Notes: a model not told the origin generated them from the letters alone. 15,816 bases of DNA from JAWWBG01 sp033721095 (GCA_033721095.1 JAWWBG010000039.1:1-15816); one strand, 5' to 3'. Shown: positions 1-6,464, numbered from the stretch's first letter. Numbers and translations are program-made.

Positions 1-13
1 ACCTGGAAAGCGG

Positions 14-86
14 TGGTCAGGGGCAGAATCGAACTGCCGACACCTCGCTTTTCAGGCGAGTGCTCTACCGACTGAGCTACCTGACC
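14..86 (-). tRNA. tRNA-Phe (anticodon GAA)
   Basis: Read on the minus strand this folds as a full cloverleaf of 73 nt. The acceptor stem GGTCAGG pairs with CCTGACC and the discriminator base is A. The anticodon stem CTCGC/GCGAG encloses the loop CTGAAAA, giving anticodon GAA. The T arm contains GTTCGATTC. The 3' CCA is not encoded: the bases after the discriminator read CCG. It is the last of three tRNAs in a row on this strand and probably shares their transcript. Confidence 0.97.
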
Positions 87-156
87 GCGTTTCCCGGGAA
101 GGTGGTGGAGCACCCTCCCGAGAAACACACCGGGCGCCGGATCTCCGACGCCCGAG

Positions 157-231
157 CGGACCTGACGGGATTTGAACCCGCGGCCTCCACCTTGACAGGG
201 TGGCGAGCACTCCTAACTGCTCCACAGGTCC
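157..231 (-). tRNA. tRNA-Asp (anticodon GTC)
   Basis: Minus-strand cloverleaf of 75 nt. The acceptor stem GGACCTG pairs with CAGGTCC, followed by discriminator G as expected for Asp. The anticodon stem CCACC/GGTGG encloses CTGTCAA, giving anticodon GTC. The T loop reads TTCAAAT. CCA is not encoded. It lies between the Lys and Phe tRNAs. Confidence 0.97.
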
Positions 232-244
232 CTGTGGCTCCCGG

Positions 245-316
245 TGGGCCGCGCAGGACTCGAACCTGCAACCAGCGGATTAAAAGTCCGATGCTCTGCC
301 ATTGAGCTAGCGGCCC
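245..316 (-). tRNA. tRNA-Lys (anticodon TTT)
   Basis: Minus-strand cloverleaf of 72 nt. The acceptor stem GGGCCGC pairs with GCGGCCC, with discriminator A. The anticodon loop CTTTTAA gives anticodon TTT, and the T arm holds GTTCGAGTC. CCA is not encoded (ACCG follows). It is the promoter-proximal member of the Lys-Asp-Phe cluster, so the promoter should lie to its right, in or near the first codons of the divergent mshD gene. A TACCAT -10-like hexamer is present there on the minus strand (plus positions 343-348). Confidence 0.97.
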
Positions 317-342
317 GAGCGCTGCCCACCGAAGGCGGCGGC

Positions 343-1233
343 ATGGTAACCAACGAGCCATCAGGACCGCGAGGAGAACGGCCCCCGCCGATGAGCGCCT
401 CCCGAGTCACGTCGTCCACGGCTGCGGCGACGGCCCTGTCGTGGCTGGAGGAACGCGCCGGGGCCGACGGTCGGTGGCTGCCGGATGCCACCGAGGTCGC
501 CCGGCTCCGCCGGGCGGCCGAGGGCCGGCGACCGCATGACTGGGTTGCCTGGTTTGGCCCTGACGTCGGGTATCTGGGTGTGGTGCCCGGCCAGCCCGCC
601 AACGTGGTACCGGCGACTGGGGTCGCTGACACCACGCTCACCTCGCTTGTCAGAGCGGCGTTGCCGGCTGGCGGCGATGCGTGGATACGAGACGTCGCTG
701 GCGGCCACCCGGTGTTGAACCTCGAGGGGGCGACGGTGCGGCGTCGGCTCCTCGTCCTTGAGCGATCCACTCACCCCGTCCCCGCCCACGTGCCGGACCT
801 CGATGACTTCGATCCGGATCGGGACCTCGACGCGCTGGTCCGGCTCCTCGACGAGGCGTACGCCGGGACTCCTGACGGGTGGGATCGCGAGCGCGTCCTC
901 GAGGAAACCAGCCGCGAGGGCTTCGAACCGGCCGACATCATCATCGCCCGGTCGGCCGATGCGCCCGGAGAACTCGACGGTGCCCACTGGACCCTGCGTC
1001 GCGACGAGCGCACCGGTGAGGTCCACAACCTGTCGGTGCATCCGCGGGCGCAGGGGCAAGGCCTGGCGCGACGGCTGCTCGACGCCGGCATGGCACGGCT
1101 GGCCGAGCAGGGTTGTGAGCGCGTGATCCTCTGGGTGGACGAGGCCAACGAAGCGGGCGTGCGTCTGTACGCGTCGGCTGGGTTCACGACCGCGTGGGTG
1201 GACGCGCTGGTACGCCTCCCGTCCTCCGCCTGA
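343..1233 (+). CDS. mshD: mycothiol synthase (MshD-like, double GNAT acetyltransferase)
   Basis: MshD transfers acetyl from acetyl-CoA to Cys-GlcN-Ins, the last step of mycothiol synthesis in the cytoplasm. The ~296 aa length fits the family (about 300 aa, two GNAT domains). The N-terminal half is degenerate. The C-terminal GNAT domain is clear: a GAHWTL segment like the GFHWTK of MshD, then VHPRAQGQGLARRLL (acetyl-CoA loop), then LWVDEANEAGVRLYASAGF, matching the family's LYVE..N..AV.LY...GF. The start is uncertain. ATG 343 has GAAGG seven bases upstream; ATG 391 has GAGGAG at a long 14-base spacing, and a putative tRNA promoter overlaps ATG 343. The gene converges directly with the glnR-like gene. 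The glnR-mshD neighbourhood is known from mycobacteria (Rv0818-Rv0819), which supports the call. A generic GNAT enzyme is the alternative. Confidence 0.85.
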   Translation: MVTNEPSGPRGERPPPMSASRVTSSTAAATALSWLEERAGADGRWLPDATEVARLRRAAEGRRPHDWVAWFGPDVGYLGVVPGQPANVVPATGVADTTLTSLVRAALPAGGDAWIRDVAGGHPVLNLEGATVRRRLLVLERSTHPVPAHVPDLDDFDPDRDLDALVRLLDEAYAGTPDGWDRERVLEETSREGFEPADIIIARSADAPGELDGAHWTLRRDERTGEVHNLSVHPRAQGQGLARRLLDAGMARLAEQGCERVILWVDEANEAGVRLYASAGFTTAWVDALVRLPSSA

Positions 1234-1938
1234 TCAGCCGGCGTCGTCGGCGGTTTCCTCGCCGCGGGCCCCGCGCTGGCCCGGAGGCACGAGCTTGTAG
1301 CCGACCCCGCGCACCGTCACGATGATGCTCTCGTGCTCAGGCCCCAGCTTGGCGCGCAGCCGCCGGATGTGGACGTCGACCGTCCGTGACCCGCCGAAGT
1401 AGTCGTAGCCCCAGACCTCCTGGAGCAGCAGCTCGCGCGTGAAGACCCGGTTGGGGGCGTTCGCGAGCGTCTTGAGCAGCTCGAACTCCTTGTAGGTGAG
1501 GTCCAGCGGCTGGCCACGCAGACGCACCTGGTAGCTGTCCTCGTCGACGACGACGTCACCGACCGACGCCGCGCGCGACGGTTGGGTTGCCACGACCCGA
1601 TCGGCCGCGATGCGCAGGCGCGTCTCGACCTCGGCGGGGGAGGCGTGTGGCAGCAGCCAGTCGTCGAACCCCCAGGTGACCTTGAGGGCCGCGAGGCCCC
1701 CCTCGCTGATCACCACGACCACGGGCTTCGCGAGCTCGTGAACCGAAGCGGCTCGTGCGGCGCCGCTGGCCTCGCGCAGGTCGCCTGTCGCGTCGACCAC
1801 GACGACGTCGCAGGCGCTCATCCCCGCCAGGGAGGTCTGGTCGAGCGGCGCGTCCTGGAGGGTGTGGTCGAGGTACTCGAGCGAGGGCAGCAGCGACTTG
1901 CCGCCGCCGGGGCGGTCCGTGAGGACCAGCAGGTGCAC
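1234..1938 (-). CDS. glnR: GlnR-like orphan response regulator (OmpR-type winged helix, nitrogen regulator)
   Basis: This is a 234 aa OmpR/PhoB-architecture regulator. The N-terminal receiver-like domain (about 1-115) lacks the usual acidic pair and the KP motif: only D8 and D49 remain, and the switch region reads DDWLLPHASPAE. EGGLAALKVTWGFDDWLL is very close to the corresponding stretch of actinobacterial GlnR, an orphan regulator known to work without phosphorylation. The C-terminal winged helix (about 135-222) is strong, with DLTYKEFELLKTLA, LLLQEVWGYDYFGGSRTVDV and HIRRLRAKLGPE. GlnR controls nitrogen assimilation genes such as glnA and amtB in Streptomyces and mycobacteria. The start is GTG 1938 with GAAGG six bases upstream on the minus strand. 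The stop abuts the mshD stop. A generic OmpR-type regulator is the alternative, but the receiver match makes GlnR likely. Confidence 0.85.
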   Translation of the reverse strand: MHLLVLTDRPGGGKSLLPSLEYLDHTLQDAPLDQTSLAGMSACDVVVVDATGDLREASGAARAASVHELAKPVVVVISEGGLAALKVTWGFDDWLLPHASPAEVETRLRIAADRVVATQPSRAASVGDVVVDEDSYQVRLRGQPLDLTYKEFELLKTLANAPNRVFTRELLLQEVWGYDYFGGSRTVDVHIRRLRAKLGPEHESIIVTVRGVGYKLVPPGQRGARGEETADDAG

Positions 1939-1989
1939 GCCGAGCCTTCGCGAGGTTGCGGGACGTGAGGAAGACGTTCGGAGGGTATG

Positions 1990-2010
1990 GACAACCCTTG
2001 TCGTGCGACA
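1990..2010. promoter_or_regulatory. overlapping inverted repeats in the glnR/hydrolase divergent region
   Basis: GACAA-CCC-TTGTC (1990-2002) is a perfect 5+5 inverted repeat. It overlaps a second perfect repeat, TGTCG-TG-CGACA (1999-2010). On the minus strand a -10-like TACCCT (plus 1982-1987) lies just downstream, about 45 bases before the glnR-like GTG start. The repeats therefore sit where a regulator of that promoter would bind. The protein is unknown. Short GC-rich palindromes arise by chance, so this is only a candidate. Confidence 0.35.
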
Positions 2011-2108
2011 GCCAAGGGCGGCGTCCGTCGGCCTCGCGTCGAGCGGGGGCGCGGCCGAGCATGGCGGCGTCGTACCGTGCGCCCTCCGAGACGAGACAGC
2101 AAGTTTCC

Positions 2109-2984
2109 ATGGCGCGTCCCTCCCGCGTGCCCGTCGAGCCCGGCGAGCGTGGCCAGTTCCGTGCGTTCCTCGAGACGCGCGGGCTCGTCGGCGGGCATCG
2201 CGTGCCGGGCGAGCACGTGCACCTCCGGACCGAGGACGGCGTCCGCCTGCGTGGCACCTACCTGCCCGGCGCCAATCCGGGCGGGCCGTCGGTCGTCGTC
2301 CTCCATGGCCTGTTCTCGCACCGACGCAAGCCTGCGTATGCCTACCTGGCGGATCGGCTGTCGGAGTGGGGGTCCGTTCTCGCCATCGACCTGCGTGGCC
2401 ACGGACGGTCGCGTGGGGTGTCGACGCTGGGCGACCTGGAGGCCCTCGACGCCGAAGCCGCTGCCCGCTGGTTGCGTGCCAAGGGTCATCCGTGGGTCGC
2501 GTTGGTGGGGATGTCCATGGGGGGCACCACGGCCATCCACGCGGTCCATCGACGTGCCCACGTCGACGCCGCGGTCGTCATCTCGGCGCCCGCGGAGTTT
2601 CGCGAGGATCCACCGGGCGAGCCCATGCAGCGACTGCGACGGCTGTGGGAGTCCTCGCTTGCGCGTGCGGGGGTGCGGGCCGCGATCGGCGTCCGGTTGG
2701 TTCCGCCGGCAGAGTGGGGCTGGCCGCCCCACCCCGAGCAGATGGCCCGCGACGCCCACGTCCCACTGCTCGTCATCCATGGCGAGGACGACGACTACTT
2801 CCCGATCTCCGACGCCGAGCGGCTGGCCGCGGCTGCGGGGGATGGTGCGCGACTGTGGCGCGTGGAGGAGTTCGGCCATGCCGAGGACGGGGTGGACGCA
2901 CCCTTCGCAGAAGCGCTCATGGTCGCGCTCGACCGGGTCCACGAAACGGGCCGCTTTCCCGCCCGGGAGGACGTCGGATGGTGA
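2109..2984 (+). CDS. alpha/beta hydrolase (serine hydrolase family)
   Basis: A cytoplasmic alpha/beta-hydrolase of about 291 aa; the substrate cannot be read from sequence. After a beta strand, VVVLHGLFSH (62-71) supplies the oxyanion HG motif, and AIDLRGHGRSRG (92-103) is typical of the fold. The nucleophile elbow is GMSMGG with Ser136. The acid is one of D227-D229 in HGEDDDYFP, and the base is His257 in EFGHAEDG, so the triad is complete. There is no signal peptide. The start is uncertain: ATG 2109 (MARPSRV) or ATG 2061, neither with a good ribosome site. The last bases overlap the next gene (ATGGTGA), so the sulfur-carrier gene is probably translationally coupled. Lipase, esterase or acyl-transfer roles are all possible. 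Confidence 0.8.
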   Translation: MARPSRVPVEPGERGQFRAFLETRGLVGGHRVPGEHVHLRTEDGVRLRGTYLPGANPGGPSVVVLHGLFSHRRKPAYAYLADRLSEWGSVLAIDLRGHGRSRGVSTLGDLEALDAEAAARWLRAKGHPWVALVGMSMGGTTAIHAVHRRAHVDAAVVISAPAEFREDPPGEPMQRLRRLWESSLARAGVRAAIGVRLVPPAEWGWPPHPEQMARDAHVPLLVIHGEDDDYFPISDAERLAAAAGDGARLWRVEEFGHAEDGVDAPFAEALMVALDRVHETGRFPAREDVGW

Positions 2985-3220
2985 CGGTCCGGCTCTTCGC
3001 CGCCCTGCGTGATGCGGCGGGCGCCGCGAGCATCCAGTGCGAGGCCGACACCGTCCAGGGCCTGAGGATCGAGCTCGGGTTGCGCTTCGGCGAGCCGATG
3101 GTCAGCCGCCTGGCCGTGTCCCGCGTCGTCGTGGGCGAGGATGCCTATGCGCCGGGGGAGGAGGGGCCCATCCCCCCGGGTGCTGAGGTCGCCGTCCTCC
3201 CGCCGTTCTCCGGGGGATGA
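2978..3220 (+). CDS. ThiS/MoaD-family sulfur carrier protein
   Basis: This 80 aa beta-grasp protein starts at ATG 2978, with GGGAGG seven bases upstream, and overlaps the hydrolase stop by 7 bases. The first strand reads VTVRLFAALRDAAGA, as in MoaD (LFA.LR). A central GEDAYAPGEEGPIPPGAEVAVLPPFSGG follows, matching the MoaD/ThiS end: a hydrophobic strand, PP.SGG, then a C-terminal di-glycine. In this family the last Gly is adenylated and converted to a thiocarboxylate that donates sulfur, in molybdopterin synthesis (MoaD) or in thiazole or cysteine synthesis (ThiS, CysO). No E1-like activating enzyme or moaE is in the window, so the pathway is undecided. Its neighbours (TusA-like regulator, thioredoxin) suggest sulfur handling. 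Confidence 0.85.
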   Translation: MVTVRLFAALRDAAGAASIQCEADTVQGLRIELGLRFGEPMVSRLAVSRVVVGEDAYAPGEEGPIPPGAEVAVLPPFSGG

Positions 3221-3233
3221 CCCCGTCCCCCAA

Positions 3234-3256
3234 GTTTGCACTGTTTGCACTACGCT
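3234..3256 (+). promoter_or_regulatory. tandem direct repeat and putative -10 box before the TusA-tailed regulator gene
   Basis: GTTTGCACT occurs twice with no gap, at 3234-3242 and 3243-3251. The final T begins TACGCT (3251-3256), a TAnnnT -10-type hexamer. The GTG start of the next gene lies 63 bases further on. An exact 9-bp tandem repeat touching a promoter, in the longest AT-richer patch nearby, looks like a binding site for two protomers of a winged-helix regulator, perhaps the product of that gene. Confidence 0.5.
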
Positions 3257-3319
3257 GGGGGCGAGAAGGGTGGAATCCACCGACGATTGGCGTTGTCCTT
3301 GCCCGACGAGGATCGACCC

Positions 3320-4336
3320 GTGACGACAGCCGCGAGCGCAGCGACCCACCGGCGGCGCCGGTCCGTGCCGCCTGTCGTCATCATGGACGACGCTCCTGCG
3401 CAGCCCGACGGGCCGGAGGACGTCGTCCGCCGCGCCCTCGATGTCCCCACACGCGCCGGCATCTATCGGCACCTGCAGGTGGAGGCTGCCCCCCTGTCGG
3501 CCAAGGACGTCGCCGAGCGCTTCGGCCTGCACCCGAACGTCGCCCGCAACCATCTCGATGTGCTCGCCGAGGCTGGCCTGGCCATCACGGGCCGTCGCAA
3601 GCAGCCCGCCGGGGGGCGACCAGCCCGTGTCTACGTGGCGCGCGAGCAGGTCGGTCAGGAACGACGCGACGTCCCGCCCGGCGCACAGCTCGGCGTTCAC
3701 GTCGTGGTGCAGCTGATCGCTGGGCTCGCCGAGCACGAGGCCAAGCTCGAGCTGCTGGCGGAGGACCAGGGGCGTCGACTGGTCGGCGCCAAGGCCGGGC
3801 GCGCCAGCGCACGGACCTTCCAGGCTGCGGGCGTTGTTGCCGTCGAAGCATTGCGCGCGGCCTTTCCCGAGATCCGCCTGTCCGAGGAGGACGACGACCT
3901 GCTCGTCGACGGCCTCGAGATCGGCCTGCGGCTGATCGGCGAGGTCGATGCGGGCGTCGGTGACGCGCTGGCCCGTGGGTTCCTTCGCGGTGCCCTGGCG
4001 GCCGCCGGAGCGCCTGCCATCGTCACGTCGACCGGCGGTCGGGTTCGCGCGCGGCTGGATGAGGCGGGCCTCGGCGCCCTCCCGACCCCTGATCACACGA
4101 TCCAGGTTCGGAACAAGACGCACCAGCAGGCCGTGGAGGCGGCCCGGGCGGCCCTCCGGGACCTGCCGCCCGGCGGTTGGCTCGAGGTGCTCACGGACCT
4201 CGAGGGAGCCCCCGCTGCCTTTGCCCGTTGGGTCGACCGAGCTGGCCACGAAATCGCGGATGTCCGGCGCATCCGCGACAATCGCGCTCGCCCGACCGTT
4301 CGCATCGTCCTGCGCAAGGCCACTGGCCGTGCCTGA
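3320..4336 (+). CDS. winged-helix transcriptional regulator with C-terminal TusA-like domain
   Basis: The 338 aa protein starts at GTG 3320, with CGAGGA seven bases upstream. Residues about 35-100 form an ArsR/HTH_20-like winged helix: RAGIYRHLQ, LSAKDVAERFGLHPNVARNHLDVL, then a wing GRRKQPAGGRPARVYV. A helical middle part follows (about 110-245); its ARGFLRGAL stretch recalls the C-terminal region of SufR-type regulators, but without their cysteines. Residues about 256-335 look like a TusA/SirA domain: a basic first strand and helix, then PPGGWLEVLTDLEGAPAAFARWVDRAGHE and a final VRIVLRK strand. The catalytic Cys-Pro of TusA is absent: the position reads KTHQ (266-269). I infer a regulator whose TusA-like tail senses or binds a partner rather than carrying sulfur. 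The DUF4395 gene follows 53 bases downstream. I recall no characterised member. Confidence 0.7.
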   Translation: MTTAASAATHRRRRSVPPVVIMDDAPAQPDGPEDVVRRALDVPTRAGIYRHLQVEAAPLSAKDVAERFGLHPNVARNHLDVLAEAGLAITGRRKQPAGGRPARVYVAREQVGQERRDVPPGAQLGVHVVVQLIAGLAEHEAKLELLAEDQGRRLVGAKAGRASARTFQAAGVVAVEALRAAFPEIRLSEEDDDLLVDGLEIGLRLIGEVDAGVGDALARGFLRGALAAAGAPAIVTSTGGRVRARLDEAGLGALPTPDHTIQVRNKTHQQAVEAARAALRDLPPGGWLEVLTDLEGAPAAFARWVDRAGHEIADVRRIRDNRARPTVRIVLRKATGRA

Positions 4337-4389
4337 GTGCCGCTCGACCACCCGCCCAGCGATCATCCACGCGACCTGAAGGACACGCC

Positions 4390-4851
4390 ATGGAGCAGCA
4401 GTTGCACCACGAGGCCGGCAACCTCATCGATGTTCGCGGCCCGCGTTTCGGCGCGGCCATCACCACCGTCGTCCTCGCGGCGGCCATCATCGTCCAGGGG
4501 ACCGTTGGCACCGTCCTGCTCGCCTTCCAGTTCACGATGTTCACCATTGCCGCGTTCGCCGGGTTGCGTTGGTCGCCCTACGGCAACCTGTTCAAGCTGG
4601 TCAGGAAGACGTTCGATCTCGGCCCGCCGCCGGCGACCGAGCCCGAGGCTCCGCCCCGGTTCTCCCAGCTGATGGGCTTCATCTTCACGGGTGGCGGCCT
4701 GCTGTCCATGTCCCTCGGCGCCGTTGGCCTCGGCTGGGTGCTCGCCGGGATCGTGCTGGCGCTGTCGGGGCTGCTCGCCTCGACCGGCCTCTGCGTTGGC
4801 TGCGAGGTGTACCTGCTCGGCAAGCGAGTCCTGGGCGCTGCCGCCCGCTGA
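4390..4851 (+). CDS. DUF4395 integral membrane protein with CxxC
   Basis: A membrane protein of 153 aa with four likely helices in two pairs: about 21-37, 38-58, 97-113 and 114-135. It starts at ATG 4390 with GAAGGA six bases upstream. The opening VRGPRFGAAIT and the ending TGLCVGCEVYLLGKRV fit the DUF4395 family, whose function is unknown. The last helix carries C135 and C138 as a CxxC. The next gene, a membrane-anchored thioredoxin with its own CxxC, begins one base after this stop, so the two are almost certainly co-translated. A thiol exchange between the two CxxC pairs across or in the membrane is a reasonable inference, not something shown. Confidence 0.8.
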   Translation: MEQQLHHEAGNLIDVRGPRFGAAITTVVLAAAIIVQGTVGTVLLAFQFTMFTIAAFAGLRWSPYGNLFKLVRKTFDLGPPPATEPEAPPRFSQLMGFIFTGGGLLSMSLGAVGLGWVLAGIVLALSGLLASTGLCVGCEVYLLGKRVLGAAAR

Positions 4852-4852
4852 C

Positions 4853-5293
4853 GTGGACCTGCTCCTTCGAGCCGCGATCGTCGGCGGCCTGCTGCTCGTC
4901 ACGGTCGCCCTGGGCGTCTGGTGGCAGCGCCGCGATGGGCGCGTCAAGGCAGCGGCGGAGGCCTCGGCCCGGCGCGTCGGCGGCTTCAGTGGCGACCAGC
5001 TCGCTGAGGTCGGGCTCGATCGGGAGGGGGCGGAGGCCCTGGGGTTGCTCCTCGGGTCGCCGACCTGTGCTCCGTGCGAGCAGGTCAAGGAGGTCCTCGG
5101 CCAGATCGAGGCCGACCGATCGTCGTTCCGGTGGGCCTACATCGATGCTGGCGACCACCTGGCCCTGGCGCGCGAGCATCACGTGATGCGGGTGCCGACG
5201 TTGTTCCTCATCGACCCGCGTGACGGGCGGATCCTGGCCCGCACGAGCGGCGTTCCCGCCCGGCGTGACCTCGAGGAGGTCCTCGACCGCTAG
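4853..5293 (+). CDS. membrane-anchored thioredoxin-fold protein
   Basis: A 146 aa protein from GTG 4853, one base after the DUF4395 stop. There is one N-terminal transmembrane segment (about 3-24, LLLRAAIVGGLLLVTVALGV) with basic residues after it. A thioredoxin domain covers about 60-146: the active site SPTCAPC has C72 and C75, then a helix (EQVKEVLGQI), and the cis-proline loop reads MRVPTLFLID. The charge pattern after the helix (QRR, K) fits a cytoplasmic domain with the N-terminus outside, but the helix could also be an uncleaved signal, so the side is uncertain. The CAPC motif is not the classic CGPC. Similar small thioredoxins occur near glnR in actinobacteria, for example ThiX of mycobacteria. 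The stop abuts the opposing diiron-protein gene. Confidence 0.82.
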   Translation: MDLLLRAAIVGGLLLVTVALGVWWQRRDGRVKAAAEASARRVGGFSGDQLAEVGLDREGAEALGLLLGSPTCAPCEQVKEVLGQIEADRSSFRWAYIDAGDHLALAREHHVMRVPTLFLIDPRDGRILARTSGVPARRDLEEVLDR

Positions 5294-6418
5294 TCAGTCG
5301 GCGGCGTGTGCCATCGTCTGGGCCAGGGCGGCACCGCGACTGCCGTTGTCGGTGACCTCGTCGCCGGCAGCCTGGGCGGCCAGCATCTTCTCGAGCTCCT
5401 CGGCGATGTCCTCGTCGGCCTGCGACAGGGCATCGAGGTCGTTGTCCTGGAAGCCGAGGACACCCATGTCCTCGTACGCCTTCTGGACCTTGTCGCCCCA
5501 CAGCCCGATGTCCTTGACGGTCGGCACGACGCGACTGAACAGGGCCTTGCGGAACTCGGTCATGAGCTGGTGCTGGTCGACCCACTTCACGAGCTCGTCG
5601 GCGTCATAGCCAAGGGTTTCCCACACCTCGCGTGCAAGGAAGCGGTCGCGCAGCAGGTAGCTGCCCTCGATCACGAACTCCTCGCGCTCGAGCCGCTCGG
5701 CCTCGGTGAGGTCGGCGTAGGCGTCCTTGAGCGCCAACCGTCCGAAGGCGATGTGGCGGGCCTCGTCCTGCATGACGTAGGCGTTGATCGACTTGGCGAG
5801 TGGGTCGCCGGTGAAGTCACGCATCATCGAGAACGCGGCGAGTGCGACCCCCTCGATGAGGACCTGCATCCCCAGGTAGGTGAAGTCCCAGCGGCTGTCG
5901 GTGATGGTCTGCTCGAGGAGGGCAGCCAGGCTCTCGTTGATGGGATACGCCAGATCGAGCTTCTCGTTGATGAAGCGGCCGTAGGTCTCGACGTGACGGG
6001 CCTCGTCCATCACCTGCGTGGCGGCATAGAACTTCGAGTCGATGTCGGGGACGGTCTCGACGATCTTCGCGGCGCACACGAGGGCGCCCTGCTCACCGTG
6101 GAGGAACTGGGAGTTGGCCCACGCGCCGTAGTGGTGGCGGGTCACGTCCTTCTGCTCCCGGCTCAACGACTCCCAGGTCTCGGAGCCGAAGATCGGGATG
6201 ATCTCGTCGGGGGCGATGGTCTGGTCGGTCGGGTCGAGGTCATGCGACCAGTCGATGCGCGTGGTGGTGTTCCACTGCTTCTCCTTGCCCTTCTCGTAGA
6301 GGTTGAGCATCCGCTGACGCCCGTTGTCGTAGTCCCACGTGAAGGCGACGTCGGATTCCACGCCGGGAATGCGCCACCCGGTGACGTCGACGGGTACGGC
6401 GTAGCGGTGCGTGCTCAT
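5294..6418 (-). CDS. ferritin-like diiron protein (R2-like fold), function unknown
   Basis: The 374 aa protein contains a complete diiron ligand set of ferritin/R2 type in a four-helix arrangement: E109 (HGEQGALV), E139 and H142 (DEARHVETYGRF), E189 (LIEGVALAAF), and E219 and H222 (QDEARHIAFGR). This E, ExxH, E, ExxH order is seen in ribonucleotide reductase R2, fatty acyl desaturases and related oxygenases. The N-terminal 100 residues and the charged C-terminal tail (about 320-374) lie outside the core. No R1 subunit gene is near, so a ribonucleotide reductase role is unlikely; an oxygenase or desaturase-like role is possible. I recall similar uncharacterised proteins in actinobacteria. The start ATG 6418 has GAGGGG four bases upstream. 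A TTTACA/TGTAAA inverted repeat lies in its promoter region. Confidence 0.78.
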   Translation of the reverse strand: MSTHRYAVPVDVTGWRIPGVESDVAFTWDYDNGRQRMLNLYEKGKEKQWNTTTRIDWSHDLDPTDQTIAPDEIIPIFGSETWESLSREQKDVTRHHYGAWANSQFLHGEQGALVCAAKIVETVPDIDSKFYAATQVMDEARHVETYGRFINEKLDLAYPINESLAALLEQTITDSRWDFTYLGMQVLIEGVALAAFSMMRDFTGDPLAKSINAYVMQDEARHIAFGRLALKDAYADLTEAERLEREEFVIEGSYLLRDRFLAREVWETLGYDADELVKWVDQHQLMTEFRKALFSRVVPTVKDIGLWGDKVQKAYEDMGVLGFQDNDLDALSQADEDIAEELEKMLAAQAAGDEVTDNGSRGAALAQTMAHAAD

Positions 6419-6440
6419 GATCCCCTCGGAGGGCAGTGGG

Positions 6441-6464
6441 TTTACATCTTGAAGAAACTGTAAA
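6441..6464. promoter_or_regulatory. inverted repeat TTTACA-N12-TGTAAA (candidate operator)
   Basis: TTTACA (6441-6446) and TGTAAA (6459-6464) form perfect 6-bp arms around 12 bases; two further symmetric positions match inside the spacer. It is the most AT-rich patch in the area and lies 22 bases before the ATG of the minus-strand diiron gene, where its core promoter or early leader should be. TetR- or FadR-like dimers use sites of this size. The regulator is unknown. It could also act on the divergent ygfZ-like gene. Confidence 0.5.

Noticed and set aside
343..371. Promoter for the tRNA cluster on the minus strand (TACCAT at plus 343-348)
   Set aside because: The -10-like hexamer is suitably placed, but no -35 box is visible 16-18 bases upstream, so I mention it only as a reason for doubt about the mshD start.
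1862..2977. Upstream in-frame extension of the ThiS/MoaD-like gene to a frame of 452 codons
   Set aside because: Only the last 80 residues match the family. The extension lies in a different frame of the hydrolase gene, and ATG 2978 has a good ribosome site.
2795..4366. Minus-strand open frame of about 523 codons opposite the sulfur-carrier and regulator genes
   Set aside because: Composition is typical of a high-GC antisense frame, with no family motif. It overlaps three well-supported plus-strand genes.
5306..6463. Plus-strand open frame of about 385 codons opposite the diiron gene
   Set aside because: It looks protein-like in length, but it is a Leu/Val/Gly/Asp-rich complement of the diiron gene, whose six metal ligands fix the true strand.
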